Assembly (NCBI GenBank): GCA_023701385.1
Contig: JAMPXC010000023.1
Span: 1 to 52,744 of the forward strand
DNA: 52,744 nucleotides
Source of the DNA: Pseudobdellovibrio sp.
GTDB taxonomy: Bacteria; Bdellovibrionota; Bdellovibrionia; Bdellovibrionales; Bdellovibrionaceae
Reading direction: 5' to 3'
Shown here piece after piece: positions 1 to 7,362 of this stretch (position 1 is its first letter; the number at the start of each line of letters is the position of its first letter). Under the pieces are notes generated by a model that was given only the letters and a program-made list of their open reading frames with translations, searched no databases and was not told the origin of the DNA. The translations under genes and the position numbers were made by a program.

Positions 1-1
1 C

Positions 2-19
2 GTGATTGAATTCAATCAC
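2..19. promoter_or_regulatory. 18-bp perfect palindrome, candidate operator
   Basis: GTGATTGAATTCAATCAC is its own reverse complement. It lies about 30 bases before the first start codon of a small operon that encodes an RHH-like and a Cro-type DNA-binding protein, so autorepression by one of them is a reasonable inference. The window edge prevents a promoter search upstream. Confidence 0.5.
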
Positions 20-50
20 AACAATAATTTTAACCAAGAGGAGGTGTTTT

Positions 51-476
51 ATGTCTAAAGAAAATGAAGTTACTGAAAATCAAACTAAGCGATCAAGTGT
101 TCCTGAAAATATAGTTAAAATTACCATTACAAAGGAAGCCGGAGAAATCCTTGCAGGTTTTGTTGACCGTGCAAATGAAGGTTTCGCGGCTGGTAAAATC
201 ACACGCCAAGATTTTGCTAGCTTTCTCATCGAGAAAGCAAAAGCATGGCTTACTGAAAAAGACTATACGCAGCTGCGACATGCGCATTATGATGACGCGT
301 CAATGTTTGAAGCTATGTACAGACGAATGCGCGAAACAGGCGAAATTCCTGACTTTATGCGAGAGGCTATGCGTAAGCAGTTCCAAGGAATTGATGATAC
401 AGTCAAGAAGTCCAAGAAAGCATTGACTAGAGAGGGTATCAATGATGGACTCAAAGAAAATGAGGATATCGCATGA
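51..476 (+). CDS. ribbon-helix-helix-like DNA-binding protein (putative)
   Basis: 141-aa protein with no signal peptide or membrane segment. The start at 51 is chosen because AGGAGG lies just upstream; an in-frame ATG at 6 has no such site. After a charged N-terminus comes a strand (VKITITKEA) followed by two helices around residues 37-65, an arrangement resembling ribbon-helix-helix proteins of mobile elements. The rest is charged and helical. Its stop overlaps the start of the HTH gene (ATGA), so the two are co-translated. It heads the operon that ends in the recombinase and sits behind an 18-bp palindrome. A role as accessory or partition-type DNA-binding protein is inferred; no specific family was recognised. 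Confidence 0.7.
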   Translation: MSKENEVTENQTKRSSVPENIVKITITKEAGEILAGFVDRANEGFAAGKITRQDFASFLIEKAKAWLTEKDYTQLRHAHYDDASMFEAMYRRMRETGEIPDFMREAMRKQFQGIDDTVKKSKKALTREGINDGLKENEDIA

Positions 477-724
477 AAGGTCAAGAGTTTAAAAATATAA
501 GAACTAGGCTTGGCCTGACTCAAGAAGAGCTTGCAAATGTTTTAGGTTTGTCGGGAAAAAAAGCTGTAGGCAACATAGAAACAGAATTTAGACAACCAAG
601 TGTGCTAATCATAGTTGTAATGCGCTTTTTGGATGGTTTAGAAATTACTAAAGCAAGAACAATTATGCGACGATTTTCAGAACTCGCTGAAGCGGCTCGT
701 AGGAAAAAGGGCGGTACAAAATGA
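473..724 (+). CDS. small Cro/C1-type helix-turn-helix regulator
   Basis: 83-aa cytoplasmic protein. Residues 5-60 form an HTH_3-like domain: the segment RTRLGLTQEELANVLGL matches the first two helices of the Cro/C1 fold, with Q-E-E-L in the turn. The C-terminus is basic and may extend DNA contacts. It overlaps the preceding gene by 4 bases and the following one by 4 bases, so all are translated from one mRNA. Probable regulator of this element, perhaps acting on the palindrome at 2-19; that link is inference. Confidence 0.8.
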   Translation: MKGQEFKNIRTRLGLTQEELANVLGLSGKKAVGNIETEFRQPSVLIIVVMRFLDGLEITKARTIMRRFSELAEAARRKKGGTK

Positions 725-924
725 GTAGTTATAAAACTAAGAAAAATCAATCTGCACTCGATTTCAGTTCATTAGATGTTCATTTTGTTGCGCTTGAAAA
801 CGAATCTGCTAGTTCTGCACTTGCAGCGCAAGAGCTAGAGAACTTTGCTGCTCGGCTGTACTACTTAGGGCATCGTCTTGGTCGTCCAAATAGTAAAATT
901 ATCAACGGAGATTTGCATGAGTAA
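721..924 (+). CDS. small orphan protein of the element
   Basis: 67-aa protein between the HTH regulator and the recombinase, overlapping the first by 4 bases and the second by 8. It is hydrophilic, Ser/Ala-rich, with a predicted helix (residues 33-50) and a basic end; no signal peptide, cysteine motif or known domain is visible. The tight overlaps on both sides argue it is a real gene. Function unknown; a recombination directionality factor is one possibility suggested only by its size and place next to a serine integrase. Confidence 0.6.
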   Translation: MSSYKTKKNQSALDFSSLDVHFVALENESASSALAAQELENFAARLYYLGHRLGRPNSKIINGDLHE

Positions 925-2713
925 TTTCAAAATAGCAGCGTATCTAAGGGTTTCAACAGAGGAGCAAGCCGCTTTGGTCGATGGCTCTTTGGACAATCAA
1001 AAATATAGGCTAAGTGCATTCGTTGATCTTAAGAATGTTCAAGAGAAAAAATGGGGTAACATTGTCGATTTTTACATTGATGACGGTTATTCAGCCAAAG
1101 ATACGCGCCGTCCGGCTTTTCAACGTATGATGGGAGATATTCGCAAAGGAAAAGTTAATTTGATTCTGGTGGCTGACTTATCGCGCTTATCGAGAAGTAT
1201 TTCTGACTTTTGTGTAATTCTAGATATGCTTAAAGAGTATGAGTCATCGTTTTTATCTATTAAAGAACAGTTTGATTCAAGTACCCCTTCTGGAAAAATG
1301 ATGCTCTATAATATGATCAATTTAGCTCAGTTTGAACGGGAGCAGACAGCTGAGCGTGTTGCATTAGGATGTCATGCGCGAGCAATGCGTGGCTTACTCA
1401 ACGGTGGTTATCCTATTCTTGGCTATGACAAGTCGCCAGATAAAAAAAGCACTTACATAGTTAATGAACTTGAGGCAGCTCAGGTACGAGCTATTTTTGA
1501 CGAATTTCTTAAAATTGGAACTATCGGGCGCACGACTACAAGATTAAATGAATTAGGTATTAAGCCCAAAGTACATCAAAAAAAACGTCAAAGACTTATG
1601 GACAAGGGAATATGGGGACATGATGCATTGGGAACTCTTCTTAAAAATTATGCTTACATTGGTATGCGAGAAATAAACAAACGCAATGCAAATGTAGTCG
1701 ATAAGAATTTAAAAGCGCACGAAAAGCATCAGATAGTTAAGGGTACATGGCCTGCTATTGTTGATGAAATGGTATTTCAGTCCGCTCAGGTACTTATTAA
1801 AGAAAACCAGCTCAAGGAAAGACGAAGATTAGATGGTGCAGAAAGACGAGTCTTTATCGCATCAGGTTTAGTTTTTTGTCAGGAATGCGGTCGTGCGATG
1901 GTAGGGCAATCGTCACACGGCGAAGTGTCAGTTCATAGATACTACCAGCACGCCAGATCAAAAGGTGATGTCATTAAGTGTTCTGTAAATCGTGTAAAGG
2001 CAGAGGTTATCGAAGAAACCCTATCGAACAATATATACAAGATGCTGAATGATGGTGGGTATCTGGATAATCTAACAAAAGGAATTGCAGCGATTGAAAA
2101 AGGTAAAAATAGCGCAAGTATTCTTTCCAAGAAAAATCTTGAAAAGGAACTTCAAGAAGTTGAAGCGGCCATGAATAATGCTTTTAGTTTTCAGGCAAAT
2201 GCTGACTCAACTCCGGAAGCGTTTAAATTTTTTACTGAAAAAATTGAAACCCTTGGGCTGCGTAAAAAGAAAATTTTAGAAGGTATTGATAGTTTGAAAG
2301 AACACGATTCTGTCGTGTCGTTTGAAGAAGTGAAAAAAAATTTAGATGAAAGAGTAAACGTAATTGCAAAGGGTTGGGCTAAAATGCCAAGTATTCAAAA
2401 AAGAAATGCACTTAAGCGCCTAATCCACAAAGTTGAAATCAATAAACAAGGAATTGGAATTTATTACTATTTCAATTCCTTAAAGGATGAAAGGACTTTA
2501 GGAACCCTATTAGTGGAAAAAAGTAGGGCTGCTAAAATCATTTCAATTGATAAAAATGGAAATCAGGTTAATGGAGAATTTAAGGGGTCTAAACAGTCGG
2601 TTGGGTTTTGCGCAATGACGAAAATGGTGATTCCGGTACGATTCGAACGTACGACCCTCTCCTTAGAAGGGAGATGCTCTATCCAGCTGAGCTACGGAAC
2701 CGCCGGTCAATGA
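917..2713 (+). CDS. large serine recombinase (site-specific integrase)
   Basis: 598 aa from the ATG at 917, which overlaps the upstream gene; an upstream in-frame start at 878 is less likely. The N-terminal resolvase domain (about 5-150) carries YLRVSTEEQ with the nucleophile serine, then the conserved D-L-S-R-L-S-R segment. A recombinase domain follows (about 160-280), a zinc ribbon with CQECGRAM around residue 320 and a further cysteine, then a coiled-coil region (about 390-460). This is the architecture of large serine integrases. The last roughly 30 residues are translated from the antisense strand of the tRNA-Arg gene, so the true protein end may have been created by integration. Function: DNA integration and excision of the element. 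Confidence 0.92.
   Translation: MSNFKIAAYLRVSTEEQAALVDGSLDNQKYRLSAFVDLKNVQEKKWGNIVDFYIDDGYSAKDTRRPAFQRMMGDIRKGKVNLILVADLSRLSRSISDFCVILDMLKEYESSFLSIKEQFDSSTPSGKMMLYNMINLAQFEREQTAERVALGCHARAMRGLLNGGYPILGYDKSPDKKSTYIVNELEAAQVRAIFDEFLKIGTIGRTTTRLNELGIKPKVHQKKRQRLMDKGIWGHDALGTLLKNYAYIGMREINKRNANVVDKNLKAHEKHQIVKGTWPAIVDEMVFQSAQVLIKENQLKERRRLDGAERRVFIASGLVFCQECGRAMVGQSSHGEVSVHRYYQHARSKGDVIKCSVNRVKAEVIEETLSNNIYKMLNDGGYLDNLTKGIAAIEKGKNSASILSKKNLEKELQEVEAAMNNAFSFQANADSTPEAFKFFTEKIETLGLRKKKILEGIDSLKEHDSVVSFEEVKKNLDERVNVIAKGWAKMPSIQKRNALKRLIHKVEINKQGIGIYYYFNSLKDERTLGTLLVEKSRAAKIISIDKNGNQVNGEFKGSKQSVGFCAMTKMVIPVRFERTTLSLEGRCSIQLSYGTAGQ
2625..2701 (-). tRNA. tRNA-Arg (anticodon UCU)
   Basis: The minus strand folds as a full cloverleaf: 7-bp acceptor stem GGTTCCG/CGGAATC with one G-U pair, D stem GCTC/GAGC, anticodon stem TCTCC/GGAGA with loop CTTCTAA (anticodon TCT), five-base variable loop, T stem GTACG/CGTAC with loop TTCGAAT, discriminator A and an encoded CCA. 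It reads AGA codons. The gene is intact despite the recombinase frame running through it on the other strand, so integration restored it or occurred at its 3' edge. Confidence 0.95.
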
Positions 2714-2719
2714 AGTAAG

Positions 2720-2748
2720 AAGCTAACAAATTTGGGGCAGAATGTTAA
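2720..2748 (-). promoter_or_regulatory. candidate sigma70 promoter of tRNA-Arg
   Basis: On the minus strand TTAACA (2748-2743) is followed after 17 bases by TAGCTT (2725-2720), which would start transcription about 12 bases before the tRNA 5' end. Spacing is ideal; the -10 match is only partial. Confidence 0.4.
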
Positions 2749-2773
2749 GCTCTTTTAAATGCCTTAATGCAAA

Positions 2774-3664
2774 TTATTTCACCACTTCTAGTGGTTTACC
2801 TAAATTTAAAGCGCAAAACGACTGCGTTTGGTGCGCTAAAAAGGGCTGGCTACTGTCAGTCATCGGGTTGCCGGTCAAATCAGTAAAGCGGCTAAGGCTT
2901 GGGCCACTAAACTGTAAACTTTTACGGATATCAAGTTGCATGCTCCAGTTCTCAAGCACGAGGGCGGTAAAAGGGTCTTTTAAGCGAATAGTGAATAGGT
3001 AATTCGATTTATCCAGTTTTTTAACTTCGCTATAAAAGAAAAGTTCATAAACATTTGGGGCCATCGGTGAAAGATCCACCGTGGATTTAAGAGTTGTCAC
3101 GTCTTCATCGCGCGAAGGTGTTGCTGAAACCGCCGTATCGTAGCGAAAGTTTAAGTTTGATGCGCTATCAAAAGGCACAGCCATACGGCTAACAGTCAGC
3201 TGGCACTCAGCCGATTTCACCGAAGCCTGTAATTTAAAATCTAAAACATCTTTCAGTTCTTTTTCGTTGAGCAGAAATTCTTCACCTAAAAAAAATTGGT
3301 AAGAACCTGAATTATTTTGGCGAATGCTCGTGGTTGCGCAACTTAAAGTTTTGTAACCTTCGCCGGTTTTCTGGAACAGCAACACGCCTTTTTCTCCGAG
3401 AGGAATATTTTCGCCATTGCAGTTTAAACCATCTTGGCCTTGCACATCTAAGTAAACGTTTTCGATATAACCTTTAAAAACTTTCTCGACACGTACGCGG
3501 GCTTTGCCTTCAGCAAGTGTGATCGTTTCAACTTTGGCGATAATCACATCTTTTGCTTGCGCTGCCTGCTGGGCATTTGCAAAATCAGCGCAGCTGCAGG
3601 CGAAGATTTTTTCACAAAAAAACAGAGATAAAAACAGAGTCGTAAAACCAAGTCGGAAAACCAT
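2774..3664 (-). CDS. secreted TIMP/NTR-like protein
   Basis: 296 aa from the ATG at 3664, which has AGGAG seven bases upstream; an ATG at 3694 would lack it. A signal peptide (residues 1-22) ends at IFA and the mature protein would begin CSC, the hallmark of the TIMP/netrin-like (NTR) fold, in which the N-terminal cysteine chelates metal. The next 100 residues (VIIAKVETI, VEKVFKGY) match the bacterial NTR-like beta-barrel. The C-terminal half is beta-rich and unassigned. Exported, probably periplasmic or outer membrane-associated. A protease-inhibitor role is suggested by the fold but not shown. It stands alone between the tRNA and a plus-strand exported-protein cluster. Confidence 0.7.
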   Translation of the reverse strand: MVFRLGFTTLFLSLFFCEKIFACSCADFANAQQAAQAKDVIIAKVETITLAEGKARVRVEKVFKGYIENVYLDVQGQDGLNCNGENIPLGEKGVLLFQKTGEGYKTLSCATTSIRQNNSGSYQFFLGEEFLLNEKELKDVLDFKLQASVKSAECQLTVSRMAVPFDSASNLNFRYDTAVSATPSRDEDVTTLKSTVDLSPMAPNVYELFFYSEVKKLDKSNYLFTIRLKDPFTALVLENWSMQLDIRKSLQFSGPSLSRFTDLTGNPMTDSSQPFLAHQTQSFCALNLGKPLEVVK

Positions 3665-3779
3665 ACTTGTGCTCCTTTTTTGGGGTTGCGACAACCTAGC
3701 AGATATTATTCTGATGCAAACATTTAATGCCTCTTGTTAGCGGTTTACATTCATGACTGGGCTAATCATCATTTAAGAA

Positions 3780-4946
3780 ATGCGTTTTTTACTTGTATCA
3801 GTTTTTCTGCTTTTGTCTGGCATCCAAGCTCACGCTTACCCTGATTTTATTGGGTACGGTTACCGCAGTTGCCTTGTTTGTCATGAATCGGGTGGCGGCG
3901 GTGGAGCCTTAACTGATTACGGCCGCGGTGTTTTCGCTTCTGAAATCGCAGCTAATCCACTTCGTAAATGGCTTAACGATGAAGAAGCCGCCCAAGTTTC
4001 AAATTTTTTAGGCCCGGTTGAGTTTCCATTCTGGCTCCGTATGGGGTTTAAATATCGTGCTTTAACGGTTGAACGTTCACCGGGAACAAAACCTAAACGC
4101 CAGTATCACTACAACATGCAAAATGATTTAAACTTTAATCTTTTTGCCAATGAAGCGCATACTCTAGGTTTAATCACTACTGTGGGTTATGTTGAAAATC
4201 CGGTCGCTCTTTATCCGAATAAAACGATGAAAGAAGATTCGTATTTATTTTACCGCGAATATTATCTTAAAGCGAATGTCGCGAAAGAGTTTTGGCTTTA
4301 CGCTGGTATGATGGATAAAGTTTTCGGGATCAAAACGGCGAATCATACAGCCGTGAATCGTGCTCCGTTGTCGTTGGGGCAAAATGACCAAGTTCATGCG
4401 GGTTTAGTGCAATGGGCTCGTAAAGACGAAGATATTTTTCTTCAATACTGGTTAGGTAACTTACATCTTCCCAAAGAAGAGCGCCGCCGCGGTGGCAGTA
4501 TCATGCTCGATAAAAAATGGGGCAGCATGCACTCTTGGGGTTTTAGTTATCTCAATGAATCTAAAGAAGGTTTAAAACAGAACATTTATTCTCTTCATAA
4601 CAAAATGGGCTTTCGTGATGGTAACTCATTACTTATGGAAGGTGGTTACCGCGTTGAAACCACGGAGCAAGATGGAACTTCGATTAACAGCAACAGTTAT
4701 TATATTTTCACGCAAAACAATTTAAATTTAGCGCGTGGAGTATTTTTTGTTTCAGGTTTAGAGTTGTCAAAAAATACAACGGTTTCATCAAACCCAGAAA
4801 ATTTACGCTGGGATTTAGGTTTTCTTATTTTCCCAATTCAGAAAGTTGAAGTACGCTTTTCTGGAGTAAATCAAAAAACAATCGGCGCCGAGGACGCAAC
4901 TAAAGATCAATGGTCACTGCAATCACAAATACATTTATCTTTATAG
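3780..4946 (+). CDS. haem-tagged outer-membrane beta-barrel protein
   Basis: 388 aa with a signal peptide (1-19), then a short mature N-terminus with one c-type haem motif C31-L-V-C34-H35 followed by a Gly-rich linker. From about residue 80 to the end the sequence alternates polar and hydrophobic residues in strand-turn-strand units rich in Tyr, Trp and Gly, as in outer-membrane porin-like barrels. First of eight same-strand exported-protein genes; its end overlaps the next gene by 37 bases. No good ribosome site precedes the ATG; TTTACA-N17-CATCAT ends 7 bases before it, so a leaderless start is possible. Haem attachment and a pore or surface electron-transfer role are inferred. Confidence 0.7.
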   Translation: MRFLLVSVFLLLSGIQAHAYPDFIGYGYRSCLVCHESGGGGGALTDYGRGVFASEIAANPLRKWLNDEEAAQVSNFLGPVEFPFWLRMGFKYRALTVERSPGTKPKRQYHYNMQNDLNFNLFANEAHTLGLITTVGYVENPVALYPNKTMKEDSYLFYREYYLKANVAKEFWLYAGMMDKVFGIKTANHTAVNRAPLSLGQNDQVHAGLVQWARKDEDIFLQYWLGNLHLPKEERRRGGSIMLDKKWGSMHSWGFSYLNESKEGLKQNIYSLHNKMGFRDGNSLLMEGGYRVETTEQDGTSINSNSYYIFTQNNLNLARGVFFVSGLELSKNTTVSSNPENLRWDLGFLIFPIQKVEVRFSGVNQKTIGAEDATKDQWSLQSQIHLSL

Positions 4947-5665
4947 TTACCACACTAAGCCTTAGTTTTGCATTTGCCGCTGAAGAAACTGTGCAAATTA
5001 AAAAACAAGAGCGTGAAGAGCTTTTGGAAATGGCTAAAGAGGTTCCTGCGCAAGCTATGCCGCCGGCAGCACCTCCAGCTGCGGGAAAACAAGTTCGCCG
5101 TGTTGTTCGCCGTAAAAAAATCGTGCAAGAACCTGAGACAGAATTGTCATCAAAAATCGGAATGAGTTTAGGAGCCGCTGTTTGGGGTGAACAAATTTTA
5201 CTTCAGTCGGGTGATGGCCGTACTGAGAATATTATCGTTGAATACACTGGCCTTGCGTTGGGGATAGACTACACGCTAAAGGCCGAGTCCGTAGGATGGA
5301 ATAGTGCTGTGAAAGGATTGTTTCTTACCGGTAATGCTCAGGCCGAAGGTCAATCGATCTCATACCAAAATAAAGTCGATGCGATTGCTCCGGTTTTTGT
5401 GAGCACAGGTTTGCGTTTTTATCCGCATGAAAAAGTGAACGTAACATTGAATGTGGGCGCTACATTTTATCAATTAAAGCTGGCAGCACCGACCTCAGTC
5501 GTTACGAATTATGATTTTAAATACGCGGATAGTATGCAACCGATCGCCCAATTACAGCTAGGCTGGATGGTTGCAGAAAACTGGATGTTTCAACAAGAGC
5601 TGTTCGTTAGTGAGAAAAACGAAGCGTCTGTTGGTTGGATTGTCTCACTCGGATACGTTTTCTAA
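4910..5665 (+). CDS. predicted outer-membrane beta-barrel protein
   Basis: 251 aa. Signal peptide (about 1-23, ending AFA), then a charged coiled segment, a Pro/Ala stretch and a basic patch (RRVVRRKK) to about residue 75, then a beta-rich domain with the Gly/aromatic alternation of an eight-stranded OmpA/OprD-like barrel and a final aromatic residue (YVF) typical of barrel assembly signals. The start lies inside the upstream barrel gene, overlapping by 37 bases, so the two are likely coupled. The N-terminal basic linker could contact peptidoglycan or another envelope partner. Exact family not recognised. Confidence 0.65.
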   Translation: MVTAITNTFIFIVTTLSLSFAFAAEETVQIKKQEREELLEMAKEVPAQAMPPAAPPAAGKQVRRVVRRKKIVQEPETELSSKIGMSLGAAVWGEQILLQSGDGRTENIIVEYTGLALGIDYTLKAESVGWNSAVKGLFLTGNAQAEGQSISYQNKVDAIAPVFVSTGLRFYPHEKVNVTLNVGATFYQLKLAAPTSVVTNYDFKYADSMQPIAQLQLGWMVAENWMFQQELFVSEKNEASVGWIVSLGYVF

Positions 5666-5724
5666 ACTAGTCTATACTTTTCAATAAAGACCCTCTTAAA
5701 CTTAGAGCTGGGGGAACGATAACT

Positions 5725-7290
5725 ATGCGTTGTAAACAGACAATGTTTATTTCTTTATTGGCTATTGTTGTAACGTTCGCACAATCCACTCAAGCAGCGA
5801 GTAAGTTAACTGACGTTGAAGTATTCAATCGTTGTTACTTTAAGTTGTTTAAAATGGTTGTGCCTAGAACAGCAAGTTTAGGTAAATCCTTAACCGATGC
5901 AATCTACGCAAAAAAGCTTTCAGGCCCCGCGGCCTGTGCGGTATTGCTTGATCAGTCTGAATTCTTGGATAACGGTAAGAAGCGTGCAGCTAAATACACG
6001 ACTTATCCGGCTTTAACAGAGCAAGAGAATAAAAAGTTAATTGCTAACTTTCATAATTTTCACAACACATGGTTTCAGAAAAAAGCGTTTCTTTTCTCAT
6101 CACTGGGAATCGATATTTCAACTTATGCGATTAAAGATAACGACGAAGCTTCGTTGTATTTTACACGCGCTTTATTTGGAAGCAGCGTTCCTGTTTCAAC
6201 GGTGTTCACAGCTACAAAAACATTACGTGGCTTAAGAGAAGCTCCAGACAAAGCCGCAACGTCTCGTTGGAAATCAAAACCAATGAATGTCGTTAATGAA
6301 GCTGATTTCGGCAATGCAAACGGTTTTGTGATGTCGTTTGGCCCAACAGCATCGTTATCTTCAATTATGGTAAAAGATGAAGATCTAGTGCCATTCGGTA
6401 AATTATATGGTGTTGAAGAAGCTAAGCCATTGATCGTTCCTACAGTGATCATTAATGGTCAGGCGAACGTATCAGCAACTATCCGTAGCCAAATTTCAAT
6501 GGCAGTTTCAGCTAAAAGTAAAGATGTGAACTTATTCGAACACTTAGGTGGCGGTATTTTAGGTTCTCAAACTTTTTACATGAAAAACACGAACTTAACT
6601 ATTGGCCAAATTGCTCCGGGTGCCAACAACGATAAAGATGATGTGGTTGCACGTCGTCTTTCAAGCCGTGTGTTTGAAGATTTATTATGCCATCAAATGC
6701 CAACATTAACTGAAGCTGACGTGGTGAATGATGTAATTCCTAATTCTCCACATGGTTTTAGAATCAATGCTTCATGTATGGCGTGCCATACATCATTGGA
6801 TCCGATGGCTTATTCATTAAGAAATTATGCGCCGTACAGAACGGCAGTAAATCATGACAACACTAACTTAACGCCAGAACAACGTGCGAAGGGAACTCCG
6901 GTTCTTGGTATTACACGTCTTCCGGCCGTTGCAGGTTCAGGTCACTTTGCTTTACAAAAGCCAATGGGTGCATTGAACTATCGTGATCATACGAATAAAT
7001 TATTTAAAATTCCGGTTGAAGGTTCGAGCCAGTTAGGTCTTGAGTTGTCAAAAAGCGACGACTTCTACCGTTGTGTAGCTAAACGTTATTACAACTTCTT
7101 TACGGGTTATGATGTGAACTTAGCTGAGCGTAATGTTCCTGAAGCGAGCAATACGAAAGAAGCTAAATTTCACCGCGCAAAAGTTTATGCTCTTGCGGCA
7201 AGTCTTAAAAAATCTCAAAACATGAATCAAATGATTAAAGAAATCTTCAGCACAGAGGCCTTTGTTTATCGCCAATATTCTCCGCCGTGA
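5725..7290 (+). CDS. exported PSD/DUF1585-type cytochrome c protein
   Basis: 521 aa with a signal peptide (about 1-24). A haem c site is at C351-M-A-C354-H355, followed by TSLDPMAYSLRNY, which matches the C-x-x-C-H plus D-P-M/L-G segment of DUF1588/DUF1585 proteins (PSD family, frequent in Planctomycetes and Myxococcota). The C-terminus (RCVAKRYYNFFTG, then FSTEAFVYR) matches DUF1585. In those bacteria such genes are paired with a Tat-exported DUF1501 or DUF1552 protein, and a DUF1501-like gene follows here. Start chosen for the GGGGG leader ten bases upstream. Biochemical function is not established for the family. Confidence 0.75.
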   Translation: MRCKQTMFISLLAIVVTFAQSTQAASKLTDVEVFNRCYFKLFKMVVPRTASLGKSLTDAIYAKKLSGPAACAVLLDQSEFLDNGKKRAAKYTTYPALTEQENKKLIANFHNFHNTWFQKKAFLFSSLGIDISTYAIKDNDEASLYFTRALFGSSVPVSTVFTATKTLRGLREAPDKAATSRWKSKPMNVVNEADFGNANGFVMSFGPTASLSSIMVKDEDLVPFGKLYGVEEAKPLIVPTVIINGQANVSATIRSQISMAVSAKSKDVNLFEHLGGGILGSQTFYMKNTNLTIGQIAPGANNDKDDVVARRLSSRVFEDLLCHQMPTLTEADVVNDVIPNSPHGFRINASCMACHTSLDPMAYSLRNYAPYRTAVNHDNTNLTPEQRAKGTPVLGITRLPAVAGSGHFALQKPMGALNYRDHTNKLFKIPVEGSSQLGLELSKSDDFYRCVAKRYYNFFTGYDVNLAERNVPEASNTKEAKFHRAKVYALAASLKKSQNMNQMIKEIFSTEAFVYRQYSPP

Positions 7291-7362
7291 TAACGGTGTG
7301 ACCGCTGGGGAGCGGTTAGAGAATAAGGGGTTGGCGATTAAATAAATAACAGGGGGAAATAA

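Larger units (their letters stand above)
1..2628. mobile_element. right end of an integrated genetic element
   Basis: Four tightly overlapping plus-strand genes (DNA-binding proteins plus a large serine recombinase) end exactly at the 3' side of a minus-strand tRNA-Arg gene, the usual geometry of an element inserted at a tRNA. Only this end is visible; the left boundary and a second attachment site are outside the window. No copy of the tRNA 3' segment was noticed elsewhere in the first 2.6 kb. The element identity (phage, ICE, small island) cannot be decided. Inference from gene content and position. Confidence 0.55.

Noticed and set aside
52-2600. CRISPR or toxin-antitoxin reading of the first genes
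   Set aside because: No repeats with spacers and no toxin family motif; they look like element regulators.
2629-2713. C-terminal recombinase residues as a genuine domain
   Set aside because: They are simply the antisense of the tRNA, a well-known artefact-like translation.
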